Shown piece by piece: positions 35,820 to 47,841 of a stretch of DNA of 64,000 bases. Origin of the DNA: Prochlorococcus sp. MIT 1341 (GTDB lineage Bacteria > Cyanobacteriota > Cyanobacteriia > PCC-6307 > Cyanobiaceae); the NCBI RefSeq assembly GCF_034092415.1, contig NZ_CP139304.1:1162001-1226000 (forward strand). The letters are read 5' to 3'. How positions within the stretch are numbered: position 1 is the first letter of the stretch; each line of letters starts with the position of its first letter. Position numbers and translations under genes: made by a program. The notes below the pieces were generated by a model. That model ran no database searches, was not told the origin of the DNA, and worked only from the letters and a program-made list of their open reading frames with translations.

Positions 35820-36299
35820 ATGGCATCAGGCAAGAACCATGACAGAGCGACCAAACTACTTAGCCTCCCATTTGGAGTAGCTGTTGGAATTACTCTTGGC
35901 CTCGAGAATGGTCTGATCGGAGGCATCTCTTTCCTAGTTGGTGGATTATGGCTTTCACCTGATCTCGATACAAACTCCAATGCGTTAAAAAGATGGGGAT
36001 TCCTTAAAGGAATTTGGATACCCTACAAAAAACTAATTTGCCATCGCTCGTTACTTTCACACGGACCAGTAATAGGAACAACAATAAGGCTGCTCTACTT
36101 AGCAATATGGCTCTATATCAGCCTCGCAATTTTTAGACAACTTGGAATTATCAAGTTTGCAGACATAAACCAAAACTTGTTTCAAAATCTTTTATTGCAC
36201 AAAGAAAAATATGTGGCTTTCATTTTAGGACTAGAAATGAGTGCTTGGTTGCACCTAATACAAGATGGGGATCCTACTATGATTAATTTGAAAAAATAA
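35820..36299 (+). CDS. DUF2227 putative metal-binding membrane protein
   Basis: A 159-residue protein of the DUF2227 family, described as putative metal-binding. The conserved histidines and aspartates fall in SGKNHDRAT, LWLSPDLDT and HRSLLSHGP. Two to three hydrophobic segments (about residues 18-45, 85-105 and 130-145) indicate membrane association. The family resembles the membrane-bound metal-dependent hydrolase YdjM group. The function is unknown. It begins with the ATG at 35820 after tRNA-Val (opposite strand). Confidence 0.85.
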   Translation: MASGKNHDRATKLLSLPFGVAVGITLGLENGLIGGISFLVGGLWLSPDLDTNSNALKRWGFLKGIWIPYKKLICHRSLLSHGPVIGTTIRLLYLAIWLYISLAIFRQLGIIKFADINQNLFQNLLLHKEKYVAFILGLEMSAWLHLIQDGDPTMINLKK

Positions 36300-36353
36300 T
36301 ATACTCATTAAGACTATTTAATAGTAATGTAAGAGTAGTATTACAATCGGATT

Positions 36354-37166
36354 ATGGTAGAACAAGACATTACAAGATTGATGCAAATAATTGCTAAATT
36401 GCGCGATCCTAAAAGTGGATGCCCATGGGATGTAATCCAAACACATTCATCATTAATCCCCTATGTTCTAGAAGAAGCATACGAAGTTACCGATGCAATC
36501 AAAAACGGGAACGATAATGATCTCCAAGAAGAACTTGGTGACCTGTTATTGCAAGTATTACTTCATACACATATTGCAACCGAAGAAAAGCGATTTGATC
36601 TGAGAGACGTTGTAACCAGTTTACGCAATAAACTAATAAGGCGACACCCCCATGTATTTGAGAATCAAGAAGCATTAAGTATAGAAGAAGTAAAAAAGCA
36701 ATGGGAAAAAATTAAAGAAAAGGAAACTCCAATCCCCAAATCAGAAAGCCCTATTAGCGACAAGTTACGCAATAGAATACGTTCACAATCAGCCATTTCA
36801 GGAGCCATGATAATATCTCAAAAGACAGCAAAGGAAGGCTTTGAGTGGGAAAATTTTAATGATGTTTGGGATAAAGTAATCGAAGAAATGAATGAGCTAA
36901 AAGAGGCAATAGATTCGAAGCAGAAGACTGATATAAAAGGGGAACTTGGTGATATAATCTTTACTCTTATTAATGTTGCACGTTGGCATGAACTTAACCC
37001 TGAAGAATGCTTATCAAAAACCAATCAAAAATTTCTTGACCGCTTTTCTTGGGTGGAAAAAAACTCTACGAACAAGATTTCCAAACAATCCTTTACCGAA
37101 CTAAATTATTTATGGGAGAACGCAAAAAACAAGTTAAAAGCTGCTAAGAATAACAAAAATACTTAA
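36354..37166 (+). CDS. mazG: Nucleoside triphosphate pyrophosphohydrolase MazG
   Basis: Hydrolyses NTPs or dNTPs to the monophosphate and pyrophosphate. The 270 residues carry two MazG domains. The N-terminal domain has LRDPKSGCPWD and YVLEEAYEVTDAI with EELGDLLLQVLLHTHIA. The C-terminal domain has EEMNELKEAID and GELGDIIFTLINVARW; both show the ExxE...ExxD metal-binding layout. In E. coli it is linked to nucleotide-pool and alarmone control. It is followed by speE after 30 nt, possibly as one transcript. Confidence 0.95.
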   Translation: MVEQDITRLMQIIAKLRDPKSGCPWDVIQTHSSLIPYVLEEAYEVTDAIKNGNDNDLQEELGDLLLQVLLHTHIATEEKRFDLRDVVTSLRNKLIRRHPHVFENQEALSIEEVKKQWEKIKEKETPIPKSESPISDKLRNRIRSQSAISGAMIISQKTAKEGFEWENFNDVWDKVIEEMNELKEAIDSKQKTDIKGELGDIIFTLINVARWHELNPEECLSKTNQKFLDRFSWVEKNSTNKISKQSFTELNYLWENAKNKLKAAKNNKNT

Positions 37167-37196
37167 TTGTAAATCCATCAAAACCTTAAAAAGACT

Positions 37197-38057
37197 ATGT
37201 GCACTCCAGAAAATCAAACAAGCACCTGGTTTGATGAATATCAAAAGGGCGTGAGATATGGCCTTGAAGGACAGATCTTAGTAGATGAAAAAAGTAAGTA
37301 TCAAAGAATAACAATTATCGACAGCAAGCGCTATGGGAAAGCGCTCCTCTTAGATAACTGTTGGATGACAGCAGAACAGCAAGAAAAGCACTACCACGAA
37401 TGCCTTGTCCATCCTGCTCTTTCCGGTGCATTAGAAATAAAAAGAGGATTAATTGTTGGAGGTGGAGATGGTGGAACTGCAAAAGAATGTTTGAGATACA
37501 AAGAAGTAGAGCATCTAGATTTAGTAGAGATCGATGAACATGTCATTAAACTTAGTCAAAAATATCTTCCAACAATAGGAGGAAATGCCTGGCAAGATCC
37601 ACGTCTACAAATCAATATTGAAGACGGTATCAAATGGACTAAACATGCAGGAAATGAAGTCTATGATTTTGTAATTATTGACAGCTCAGATCCTAAAGGC
37701 CCTGCAAAAGGTCTCTTCAATGAAACTTTCATAAGAGACTGTAAAAGGATTCTTCGGCCTGGAGGGATATTTGCTATTCAAAGTGAATCACCAGAATCAT
37801 TCCTCAAAATCCATTTAGATATTATTCGGCTTGTCAAAAAGATTTTCCAATTTGCTGATCCCATATACGGATGGGTACCAATGTATCCAAGTGGATGGTG
37901 GAGTTGGACCTTTGCCTCCATGGGAAAACCGCATTACCTTCACCCTCATTCCAAAAGAGTTAATGCAATTTCTCAAGATTGCATTATTTGGAGCTCAAAA
38001 TGGCAAAAAGGAGCTTTTGAAGCTATGCCAGCTTTTATAGAAAGAGCACTTAAATAA
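37197..38057 (+). CDS. speE: Spermidine synthase (polyamine aminopropyltransferase)
   Basis: Transfers an aminopropyl group from decarboxylated S-adenosylmethionine to putrescine. The 286 residues are normal. The nucleotide-binding block is [17 protein letters not shown] (about residues 83-99), and the catalytic Asp region is [16 protein letters not shown]. The N-terminal [15 protein letters not shown] is typical. It is directly upstream of speB (25 nt), forming a polyamine unit with speA elsewhere in the window. A SpeD for decarboxylated SAM is not in this window. Confidence 0.95.
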   Translation: MCTPENQTSTWFDEYQKGVRYGLEGQILVDEKSKYQRITIIDSKRYGKALLLDNCWMTAEQQEKHYHECLVHPALSGALEIKRGLIVGGGDGGTAKECLRYKEVEHLDLVEIDEHVIKLSQKYLPTIGGNAWQDPRLQINIEDGIKWTKHAGNEVYDFVIIDSSDPKGPAKGLFNETFIRDCKRILRPGGIFAIQSESPESFLKIHLDIIRLVKKIFQFADPIYGWVPMYPSGWWSWTFASMGKPHYLHPHSKRVNAISQDCIIWSSKWQKGAFEAMPAFIERALK

Positions 38058-38082
38058 GGAATGCGAGGTATCAATCACTGCC

Positions 38083-38946
38083 ATGTTTAATACTGAAGGT
38101 CCCATCTTTATGCAAAGCCGACGTGATCCAAAAGGCTGCAGTATTGGAATCATTGGTGTTCCATATGATGGAACAACTTCCTTTAGAGCTGGCACACGTT
38201 TTGGGCCAGCAGCTATACGTGAAGTAAGCACATCCCTAGAAACCTATTGCCCTCAACTCAAGCTAGATCTAGAAAATATTGATTATGCAGATCTTGGGTC
38301 CCTAGACATTCCAATAGGCAAGCCAAAAAAAGTTATCAATCTAGTCAAAAAAGGGACAAAAAAAATAATTAGAAATGGTCTCAAACCACTTATTTTAGGA
38401 GGAGAGCACTCTATTACTTCTGGAGCAGTTCAAGCAGTGGCAAACTTTTATCCAGATGTTATTATGATTCAGTTGGATGCACATGCAGACCTTCGAAATC
38501 AATGGCAAAAAACAAAATATAGTCATGCATGTGCAATGCGGCGCTGTCTTGATGTATTGCCAAGCAAGCAACTAATTCAGGTAGGTATTCGCAGTGGAAC
38601 AAAGGAAGAGTTTGACGAAATAGACCTACAAAAAAGAATGGTATCAACAGAAAACGGAGAACTTGCAAATTCTCTTACGAAAGCACTAAGTCCTCACAAA
38701 GATAAGCCTATCTATTTAACAGTCGATCTGGACTGGTTTGATCCAAGTGTATTGCCAGGAACTGGAACACCTGAACCCGGAGGTTTTTATTGGAATGATT
38801 TCGCCTCTTTATTAGATGTAATTCGTCAATACAATCTTATTGCCGCTGACGTTGTTGAACTTGCACCTGAACTTGATCCTTCAAAATGCAGTAGTGTTCT
38901 GGCAGCAAAAGTAACAAGAAGTTTGATAATGCTCCTCAGTACATAA
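38083..38946 (+). CDS. speB: Agmatinase-type ureohydrolase
   Basis: A binuclear manganese ureohydrolase of the arginase/agmatinase fold, 287 residues. The metal motifs are LILGGEHSIT, QLDAHADLRNQ and TVDLDWFDPSVLPGTGTPEPGG. Agmatinase activity (agmatine to putrescine plus urea) is inferred from the neighbour speE and from speA in the window. Related cyanobacterial ureohydrolases act on guanidine or guanidinobutyrate, and these motifs do not separate the options. It converges on the Cys-rich gene at 39018. Confidence 0.9.
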   Translation: MFNTEGPIFMQSRRDPKGCSIGIIGVPYDGTTSFRAGTRFGPAAIREVSTSLETYCPQLKLDLENIDYADLGSLDIPIGKPKKVINLVKKGTKKIIRNGLKPLILGGEHSITSGAVQAVANFYPDVIMIQLDAHADLRNQWQKTKYSHACAMRRCLDVLPSKQLIQVGIRSGTKEEFDEIDLQKRMVSTENGELANSLTKALSPHKDKPIYLTVDLDWFDPSVLPGTGTPEPGGFYWNDFASLLDVIRQYNLIAADVVELAPELDPSKCSSVLAAKVTRSLIMLLST

Positions 38947-39017
38947 CTATCTATCGTTAAAGGTAAACAACAAATCACCATCTCTATGTATTAAGGAAAA
39001 CTCAGATATACCTATGT

Positions 39018-39275
39018 TCAGATCATTGAAAACTCGTCTTCTTTGGAAGAACTAGAAAAAGAACGTCCCAAGTCAAGCTGTCTCTCAATAATCGGCGAAG
39101 AAAAATGCTCCTGAACACTTGGTAAAGATGGAGACTTTTGTGTCCAATGGTGACAGAAAGCAAATTTCGCCAGATCACGGGTAACGGTCAGTTGTCTTAA
39201 ACGACACCAACCTTCAGCTGGGTTTTGGCCAGGTCCACAATGACAACAGGTGCTGCAGCAGTCGTTCCTAGGCAC
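39018..39275 (-). CDS. Small Cys/His-rich protein, probable metal-binding
   Basis: An 85-residue protein that I do not recognise by name. A GTG at 39275 is preceded by GGAGG with a 7-nt spacer (minus strand), a strong ribosome binding site that decides the start over the longer TTG frame at 39332. Right after the start comes a dense motif DCCSTCCHCGPGQNPAEGWC, then FCHHWTQ about 17 residues later. Eight cysteines and several histidines in the first 45 residues suggest zinc or Fe-S binding. The C-terminal half is Ser-rich and polar. It is divergent from gcvT (139 nt). Confidence 0.72.
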   Translation of the reverse strand: MPRNDCCSTCCHCGPGQNPAEGWCRLRQLTVTRDLAKFAFCHHWTQKSPSLPSVQEHFSSPIIERQLDLGRSFSSSSKEDEFSMI

Positions 39276-39413
39276 TGAATATCCTCCAAGGCACCAAGGA
39301 TAAAGAAAGTTCGAAGATCTATCTTGACTCAACAGAAAATCTCCGGCTTTCCTTCAGGTTTGTCAAAACCAATTTCAACAGCCCATAAACCTGCCAATAC
39401 GGTAAACGCATCC

Positions 39414-40526
39414 ATGAAACTCAACAAAACCGCCTTATTTGAAGACTTCAGCAATGCTGGCGCTCGAATGGTTCCCTTCGCTGGATGGGAAATGCCCATC
39501 CAATTCTCAAGCTTGGTAAATGAACATCATGCAGTTCGGAATCATGGAGGGATGTTTGACATCTCTCATATGGGCATAGTCAGGCTTCAAGGAGTAAACG
39601 CAAAAGATCACCTACAAAAGCTCGTGCCCACAGATCTCAACAGAATTGGTCCTGGAGAAGCTTGCTACACAGTTCTGCTTAACAATAGTGCTGGAATTAT
39701 TGATGATTTAATCATTTATGACCTGGGGGTCGATAAGGATGACAACGAGAATCTATTACTGGTTCTTAATGCAGCCTGCACAGATAACGATATTTCATGG
39801 ATCAAAAAACATTTAGAGCCAGCTAATATCTCTATAATTGATGAGAAAAAAACAAACCTTTTAATAGCAATACAAGGCCCCCTTGTACAAAAAAATCTTG
39901 AAAGATTTACTGAGCAACCACTCTCAACCCTTCCAAGATTTGGCCATAGATATCTAAACATCAATTTAGAAGGTGAACCTCCAAACAGTACTTTTATTGC
40001 CAGGACAGGATATACAGGTGAAGACGGGTTCGAGATTCTTATCAATGCAAATTCAGGAAAAAAATTATGGCAAGAATTAAGAAAAGAAGGGTTTACCCCT
40101 TGTGGATTGGGTGCGCGTGACACCCTTCGCCTGGAAGCAGGAATGCTTCTTTATGGGAAAGATATGAGCAACAAAACCACGCCATTTGAAGCAGGCCTTG
40201 GCTGGCTAATTCATCTTGAGATGTCCAGTGATTTCGTTGGTAGATCGGCCCTCGAACAGCAAGCTAAAGAAGGTCTCAAAAAACGTTTAGTAGGAGTTGA
40301 ATTGCAAAGCAAAGCAATCGCAAGAAGTGGATATCCTCTGCTTTCTAACAACAACAAAATTGGCCATATAACAAGTGGCAGCTGGTCACCCACTCTTGAG
40401 AAAGCAATTGGTCTTGGTTACGTACCTATTGAGTTCTCCAAAGTTGACACCTATATGGATATTGAGATCAGAGGGCAGCATTTTCCAGCAAAAGTGGTCA
40501 AACTCCCATTTTATAAACGGAAATGA
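39414..40526 (+). CDS. gcvT: Glycine cleavage system T protein (aminomethyltransferase)
   Basis: Transfers the one-carbon unit from the GcvH-bound methylamine to tetrahydrofolate, releasing ammonia. The 370 residues from the ATG at 39414 match the family; the open frame extends 30 codons upstream but homologues begin with KLNKTALFEDF or similar. Motifs include RMVPFAGWEMPIQF, GMFDISHMG, NAACTDND, RTGYTGEDGFEI and LGARDTLRLEAGMLLYGKDM. It is physically separate from gcvH-gcvP. aspS follows 44 nt downstream. Confidence 0.97.
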   Translation: MKLNKTALFEDFSNAGARMVPFAGWEMPIQFSSLVNEHHAVRNHGGMFDISHMGIVRLQGVNAKDHLQKLVPTDLNRIGPGEACYTVLLNNSAGIIDDLIIYDLGVDKDDNENLLLVLNAACTDNDISWIKKHLEPANISIIDEKKTNLLIAIQGPLVQKNLERFTEQPLSTLPRFGHRYLNINLEGEPPNSTFIARTGYTGEDGFEILINANSGKKLWQELRKEGFTPCGLGARDTLRLEAGMLLYGKDMSNKTTPFEAGLGWLIHLEMSSDFVGRSALEQQAKEGLKKRLVGVELQSKAIARSGYPLLSNNNKIGHITSGSWSPTLEKAIGLGYVPIEFSKVDTYMDIEIRGQHFPAKVVKLPFYKRK

Positions 40527-40570
40527 ACTATCTCCAGAGAAAGACTTTTTAACTAAAAAAAGGAGTTGTT

Positions 40571-42436
40571 ATGGGAAACTCTTTCCAGACATTGATTTCT
40601 TCCTTACCTATGCGCAGCAACAATTGCGGTGAACTGCGCAACAAGCACATTAGTGCTGAGGTTAAATTGTGCGGTTGGGTTGACCGTTGCAGAGATCATG
40701 GAGGGGTCATCTTCATTGACCTTAGAGATCGAAGTGGAACTGTCCAAGTAACAGTTGATCCAGATGAGGGCAATGCAATGTTTGAAATTGCCGAGAGCCT
40801 GCGTAATGAAACTGTTCTCCAAATAACTGGAACCGTTAGAAATAGACCATCAGACGCAATCAACAAAAAACTGCTTACTGGAGAGATAGAGGTTCTAGCA
40901 AAAACACTAAATGTACTTAATCCTGTCAAAGGAACATTACCTTTTACGGTATCCATTCATAACGAAGAACCAATACGCGAAGAATTAAGACTCAGACACC
41001 GCTATCTAGACCTACGTAGAGAGAGAATGCGTCAAAACATACTCCTGCGTCACGAAGCAATAAAAACCGCAAGAGAGTTCCTTGAATCAGAAGGTTTTAT
41101 TGAAGTAGAGACACCTGTCCTAACAAGATCTACCCCCGAAGGAGCACGTGATTATCTTGTGCCGTCACGAGTCTGCGAAGGCCAATGGTTTGCTCTGCCC
41201 CAATCTCCTCAACTCTTTAAACAATTACTTATGGTTGGAGGCATTGAAAAGTACTACCAGATAGCTCGTTGCTTCCGTGATGAAGATCTTCGTGCTGACC
41301 GTCAACCGGAATTCACTCAGCTAGATATTGAGATGAGTTTTATGAATCAAGAAGAGATTCTTGATATGAATGAAAAATTAATTGCAACAATCTGGAAACA
41401 GATCAAAGGGATCTCATTACCTTGCCCATTCCCAAGAATGACTTGGAGTGAAGCAATGAACAGATACGGCACAGATAGGCCAGATACCCGCTATGAAATG
41501 GAATTGAAAGATATAAGTGAAATTGCGAAAAAGATCAAATTTAAAGTCTTTTCAGGAGCCATAGCTTCTGGTGGCTCTGTTAAATGTATTAACGTAAAAG
41601 GAGGCAACAATGTAGTAAGTAATGTACGTATTAAGCCTGGTGGAGATATCTTTACAGAAGCCCAAAAAGCAGGAGCACGCGGGCTAGCCTTTATCAGAGT
41701 TAGGGAATCATTAGAAATCGATACAATAGGAGCAATAAAAGATAATCTTAGCGAAGAAGAGAAACAAAAAATCCTTAAATTAACAAATGCTGAACCTGGA
41801 GATCTACTTCTATTTGGCGCAGGAAATACACAAATGGTAAATAAAACTCTTGATCGAATACGTCAATTTCTTGCTAGAGAGTTAAACCTGATTCCTAACA
41901 AAGACAGTTGGAATTTTCTATGGGTCATTGATTTCCCAATGTTCGAATTGAATCAAGAAGAAAATAGACTCGAAGCACTTCACCACCCTTTTTGTTCCCC
42001 TAATCCAGAGGATATTGGAAACGACCAGAAAACTTGGCCAACTGACCTACCCAGGGCTCGTGCACAAGCCTATGACCTTGTCCTGAATGGTCTAGAACTA
42101 GGCGGTGGGTCTTTACGCATTCACAACTCAGAACTACAAAAAGAAGTGCTAAAAACCATTGGTATGTCGTCAGAAGACACACAACAACAATTTGGATTCC
42201 TAATAGAAGCTCTCGAGATGGGCGCTCCCCCACACGGTGGCCTTGCCTTTGGAATCGACCGCATGATCATGCTCCTAAGTGGAGAAGAATCAATTCGCGA
42301 AACAATTGCCTTTCCAAAAACCCAACAAGCTCGTTGTTTAATGACGCAGGCTCCCTCCCACGCCTCGGATCAACAATTAAAAGAACTGCATGTTGAAAGT
42401 ACTTGGATCATCCCAGAAGAGAATTCATCCAAATAA
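40571..42436 (+). CDS. aspS: Aspartyl-tRNA synthetase
   Basis: A class II synthetase of bacterial type. The N-terminal OB-fold anticodon domain has [21 protein letters not shown]. Motif 2 is [23 protein letters not shown], and motif 3 is [20 protein letters not shown]. The inserted GAD domain lies in between. An AAAGGAG lies 7 nt before the ATG at 40571, so I kept it (621 residues). The second ATG at 40610 ([10 protein letters not shown]) matches the usual family N-terminus and is the alternative (608 residues). GatB in the window makes indirect tRNA amidation possible, so AspRS might be non-discriminating. Confidence 0.96.
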   Translation: MGNSFQTLISSLPMRSNNCGELRNKHISAEVKLCGWVDRCRDHGGVIFIDLRDRSGTVQVTVDPDEGNAMFEIAESLRNETVLQITGTVRNRPSDAINKKLLTGEIEVLAKTLNVLNPVKGTLPFTVSIHNEEPIREELRLRHRYLDLRRERMRQNILLRHEAIKTAREFLESEGFIEVETPVLTRSTPEGARDYLVPSRVCEGQWFALPQSPQLFKQLLMVGGIEKYYQIARCFRDEDLRADRQPEFTQLDIEMSFMNQEEILDMNEKLIATIWKQIKGISLPCPFPRMTWSEAMNRYGTDRPDTRYEMELKDISEIAKKIKFKVFSGAIASGGSVKCINVKGGNNVVSNVRIKPGGDIFTEAQKAGARGLAFIRVRESLEIDTIGAIKDNLSEEEKQKILKLTNAEPGDLLLFGAGNTQMVNKTLDRIRQFLARELNLIPNKDSWNFLWVIDFPMFELNQEENRLEALHHPFCSPNPEDIGNDQKTWPTDLPRARAQAYDLVLNGLELGGGSLRIHNSELQKEVLKTIGMSSEDTQQQFGFLIEALEMGAPPHGGLAFGIDRMIMLLSGEESIRETIAFPKTQQARCLMTQAPSHASDQQLKELHVESTWIIPEENSSK

Positions 42437-42491
42437 GTTAAACAAAACAACTAATTTGACTGGAGATCTTAGTGGAGTCGCAGTAAATTAA

Positions 42492-44176
<1,685 letters not shown>

Positions 44177-44177
<1 letters not shown>

Positions 44178-44842
44178 TGTCAAATCATCTCCCCGTAGTG
44201 GAAACCTTCCATTCAATTCAGGGAGAAGGTAATCATGCAGGGAGAGGTGCTTTTTTTATACGCTTAGCAAATTGTTCTGTGGGTTGTCCTTGGTGTGACA
44301 CTAAAAACTCGTGGGATGTAACAAAACACCCTAAAAAAACAATCAGCCAACTTGCAAATGAAACGCTGCATGCATCACAAAAGGGCGCGTCCTTTGTAGT
44401 AATTACAGGGGGAGAACCTCTACATCATGATCTTAGTCAATTATGTAATGCTATTCGTAATTCAACACAATCAACCAATAGAAAAATAATACCTATCCAC
44501 CTAGAGACAAGCGGAGTAAATGAAATCACTGGAAACCCTAATTGGATTACTCTCTCACCAAAGCCCCATGCTCCTCCTAATTTAAATGTATTAATATCGT
44601 GTCATGAAATAAAAGTCGTAATTCATTCAGAAAAAGATATTATTTTTGCGGAAAATATTGCTGATAAAATAAAACAATTAAAACATGAATCAACAAAAAA
44701 TCCAACTTCTAATAATACATTTTTATACCTTCAGCCAGGTTGGGATAGTCAGTCAGGTTTAAGGCTTGCCTTAGACTACATAAAATGCAATCCAAAATGG
44801 AGATTAAGCCTCCAAACACATAAATGGCTTAATATTAAATAA
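44177..44842 (+). CDS. queE: 7-carboxy-7-deazaguanine synthase (radical SAM)
   Basis: A radical SAM enzyme converting 6-carboxytetrahydropterin to 7-carboxy-7-deazaguanine in preQ0/queuosine synthesis. The 221 residues start ETFHSIQGEGNHAGRGAFF. The cluster-binding cysteines are in CSVGCPWC (CxxxCxxC spacing as in QueE). VITGGEPLHHD and the HLETSGV block complete the core. The ATG overlaps the pyrG stop by one base. queC follows after 98 nt, so the two steps of the pathway are adjacent. Confidence 0.94.
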
Positions 44843-44940
44843 CTCTCAAATATAGACAATTGAAAAAATATCCCCTGGGAAACTAGATTATTATTTTCTG
44901 TATATATGCAGAATCAGCTAATGAGTGCAGAAGGTAGTGC

Positions 44941-45615
44941 ATGAGCAAAAACAAAACCATTGCCCTTCTCTCCGGGGGACTAGATTCGTCGACTGCTGCT
45001 GCAATGGCAATAGATGCTGGAAAAACCGTTATCGGACTATCATTAAATTATGGGCAACGCCATCACAAAGAATTAGAAGCAGCCAATTCAATTGCGCGGC
45101 ACCTAGGGATTTCAGAACATCACACATTGAATATTAATCTTGGTTTATGGGGAGGCTCTTCACTGACTGATTTAAAACAAGACATTCCTCAAGAAGGAAT
45201 TGAAAAAGATGTTATACCAAATACATACGTTCCCTATCGAAATACTGTTTTCATTTCCATAGGGCTAAGTCTTGCTGAAGCGCGTGGAGCCAGTGAGCTA
45301 GTTTTAGGTATCAATGCAATGGATTACTCAGGTTACCCAGACTGCAGACCGGACTATCTGAAAACTTTTCAAGAATTAGCCAACCTTGCAAGTAAGGTTG
45401 GTCGGGAAGGCAATGGGCCCAAACTCTGGGCACCCTTAATCAATTGGAAGAAAATAGAAATTGCTAGAGAGGCTTTGCGCCTAGGTTTGCCAATTGAAAA
45501 GACTTGGAGCTGTTATCAGGGTAATAAAAACCCTTGCGGTAAATGCGATAGTTGTCGACTACGTGATGAAGCATTTAAACACTTAGGAAGAATAGATCTA
45601 TGCACACCCATATAA
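44941..45615 (+). CDS. queC: 7-cyano-7-deazaguanine synthase
   Basis: Converts the QueE product to preQ0 using ATP and ammonia. The 224 residues have the PP-loop [15 protein letters not shown] at the start and a zinc-binding C-terminal [29 protein letters not shown] and ETWSCY-like KTWSCYQG are typical. The ATG at 44941 has GAAGG about 6-10 nt before it. A small hairpin-forming repeat (CCAACCTT/AAGGTTGG, 45380-45401) lies inside the gene. It overlaps pabB by 16 nt. Confidence 0.95.
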   Translation: MSKNKTIALLSGGLDSSTAAAMAIDAGKTVIGLSLNYGQRHHKELEAANSIARHLGISEHHTLNINLGLWGGSSLTDLKQDIPQEGIEKDVIPNTYVPYRNTVFISIGLSLAEARGASELVLGINAMDYSGYPDCRPDYLKTFQELANLASKVGREGNGPKLWAPLINWKKIEIAREALRLGLPIEKTWSCYQGNKNPCGKCDSCRLRDEAFKHLGRIDLCTPI

Positions 45616-46958
45616 GAGTGACAAATCCAAAGAAAAAAATGTGTTGCTGGCATGAACCAAATGTTCTTGCAAACAAACTTTGTCAGGAATGGGGAATAGA
45701 AGGATTTATTTGGTTAGATAGCGATGGCAGTCAACATGGAAGATGGATCATTATGGGAGTAGATCCTGTCAGCCAGATTTGTTGTCATGGATTACCAGAT
45801 TCATCTTTTGATCCAAATCCATTTAAAGAACTAAGAAATTTGGGTGATGGTCACTGGACGGGTTGGCTTAGCTATGAAGCTGCTGCTTGGATAGAGCCTA
45901 AAAACCCTTGGAAGACGAATAAGATGTCAACTCTATGGCTAGGAAAACATGACCCAATTTTAAAATTTGACTTAAAAACAAAACAACTATGGCTTGAAGG
46001 ATATAATTCCAAAAGGTTTAATGAATTATTCAAATTTATCAATCAAATAAAACATAATAACGAAACAAAGCAAAAATTGTCATCAAATATTATGGCAAAC
46101 AAATCACTAGGTATCAGGCTCGAAGAATGGGAGTGGCTAACGAATAACAAGAAATATATCAACGACGTAAAGCAAATCCAAAATTGGATTCAAGCAGGTG
46201 ATATCTTCCAAGCAAATTTAACAACATGTTGCGAAGCAATACTCCCCGAAGGCATTTCCTTAATAGATATATTTAATAAGCTACGTCATCAATGTCCAGC
46301 GCCATTCTCAGGACTAGTAGTTGGAGCAAACCATGCCAAAGGTGAGGCTATAATATCTGCATCGCCAGAGAGATTTATAAAAGTATCTGCAAAAGGGCAA
46401 GTAGAAACTAGACCTATAAAAGGAACCAGGCCAAGAGGCATAAATGCTTCTCAGGATGCAAGACTTGCAGCAGAATTAATTTGCAGCATAAAAGATCGAG
46501 CGGAAAACATAATGATTGTAGATCTATTGCGGAATGACCTTGGCAAAGTTTGCAAGCCAGGGTCTATAAATGTTGGTCAGATTACTGGTCTTGAAAGTTT
46601 TTCAGAAGTACATCATTTAACTTCAGTAATAGAAGGCTCACTTCAGGAGGGAAAAACATGGGTCGACTTACTCGAATCTTGTTGGCCTGGTGGCTCCATC
46701 AGTGGTGCTCCTAAGCTCAGGGCATGTCAACGGTTACATGAACTAGAACCAACAGCCAGAGGTCCATACTGTGGATCCTTGCTTAGGCGTGATTGGGATG
46801 GAAGCCTGGATAGCAATCTTATAATTCGTTCTCTAATAGTTAACCAAACAACACTTAGAGCTCATGCAGGTTGTGGAATAGTTGCAGACTCCAAGCCATC
46901 CACAGAAGCTGAAGAGTTGCAATGGAAACTACTTCCAATTCTCAAGGCACTTCAATGA
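45600..46958 (+). CDS. pabB: Aminodeoxychorismate synthase component I
   Basis: A chorismate-binding enzyme making 4-amino-4-deoxychorismate, the first step to 4-aminobenzoate for folate. The 452 residues end with the core blocks [43 protein letters not shown] and [14 protein letters not shown]. Close relatives include anthranilate synthase TrpE. The adjacent aminodeoxychorismate lyase gene favours PabB. The ATG at 45600 overlaps the queC end; an ATG at 45639 is the alternative. No glutamine amidotransferase partner (PabA) is seen next to it. Confidence 0.9.
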   Translation: MHTHIRVTNPKKKMCCWHEPNVLANKLCQEWGIEGFIWLDSDGSQHGRWIIMGVDPVSQICCHGLPDSSFDPNPFKELRNLGDGHWTGWLSYEAAAWIEPKNPWKTNKMSTLWLGKHDPILKFDLKTKQLWLEGYNSKRFNELFKFINQIKHNNETKQKLSSNIMANKSLGIRLEEWEWLTNNKKYINDVKQIQNWIQAGDIFQANLTTCCEAILPEGISLIDIFNKLRHQCPAPFSGLVVGANHAKGEAIISASPERFIKVSAKGQVETRPIKGTRPRGINASQDARLAAELICSIKDRAENIMIVDLLRNDLGKVCKPGSINVGQITGLESFSEVHHLTSVIEGSLQEGKTWVDLLESCWPGGSISGAPKLRACQRLHELEPTARGPYCGSLLRRDWDGSLDSNLIIRSLIVNQTTLRAHAGCGIVADSKPSTEAEELQWKLLPILKALQ

Positions 46959-47788
46959 AAAAAGATCAGATAAAGAGAATTGGTTGGATAAATAATCGCT
47001 GGGTAGAAATCGACGAGTTCTGTCTTCCTATCTGTGACCGAGGCTTACAAATGGCAGATGGAATATTTGAGACTATTTTAATATTAAATGGGCAACCTAA
47101 ATTACTCAATGAACATTTAAATAGATGGCAATATAGCGCCTCCATACTAGGAATGTCATCACCACCAAAATTAAATTGGCTGGAGCCTTTAATTGAAGAA
47201 GGCTTAGAGAGAACTTCATTGAATCAAGGTTCACTAAGACTAAACTGGACGCGAGGAAATAATCTTACAAGAGGTATCACTCTTCCTAAAAAAACCTCAA
47301 AGTTTGATGCGCATCGATTCTGGCTGGAATTAAATTCATATGAGCCAGTGTTTCATACAAAATCGATAGTAATCAGTCAATTAGAAAGAAGAAATCAAAA
47401 TAGCCTCTTAAGTAAATGTAAAACATTTGCTTACAATCAAGCTATACAGGCAAGAAAAGAAGCCAATGATGCTGGATTCGATGATGCGTTGATATTAAAC
47501 ACAAATGGAGAGGTTTGCTGTGGAACCACATCCAATATTTTAGTTCACCGAAAAAATGAATGGTTAACTCCCAGAGAAAGTAGTGGCTGCTTACCAGGTA
47601 TCATGAGAGGCGAAGGTATAAAAAAAGGAATTATTAAAGAAGCCATAATCAAAAAAGAACCAGAGGAAGGTGATCACTGGGTTTTTATAAATAGTTTAAG
47701 TTGTCATCCAATCTCTAGTGTCAATAATAAATCACTAAAGATTTTAAAGAATACCAAGGAATTATGGGAGACATTACTAACTAGGTGA
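46955..47788 (+). CDS. pabC: Aminodeoxychorismate lyase (class IV PLP family)
   Basis: Cleaves aminodeoxychorismate to 4-aminobenzoate and pyruvate. The 277 residues start at the ATG at 46955, which overlaps the pabB stop as ATGA. The fold-type IV PLP lysine is expected in CKTFAYNQAIQARKEA, followed by GFDDALILNTNGEVCCGTTSNIL. CLPICDRGLQMADGIFETI opens the family domain. D-amino acid and branched-chain aminotransferases are similar, so the specificity rests on the neighbour pabB. Confidence 0.9.
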   Translation: MKKDQIKRIGWINNRWVEIDEFCLPICDRGLQMADGIFETILILNGQPKLLNEHLNRWQYSASILGMSSPPKLNWLEPLIEEGLERTSLNQGSLRLNWTRGNNLTRGITLPKKTSKFDAHRFWLELNSYEPVFHTKSIVISQLERRNQNSLLSKCKTFAYNQAIQARKEANDAGFDDALILNTNGEVCCGTTSNILVHRKNEWLTPRESSGCLPGIMRGEGIKKGIIKEAIIKKEPEEGDHWVFINSLSCHPISSVNNKSLKILKNTKELWETLLTR

Positions 47789-47841
47789 TTATTAATTTTA
47801 AATACCCTAATAATTTCTCCTAGTGTCCAGCTATTGTGAGA

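Noticed and set aside
39324-39413. 30-codon N-terminal extension of gcvT
   Set aside because: Homologues start at the ATG at 39414; the extension overlaps the Cys-rich gene leader and is low complexity.
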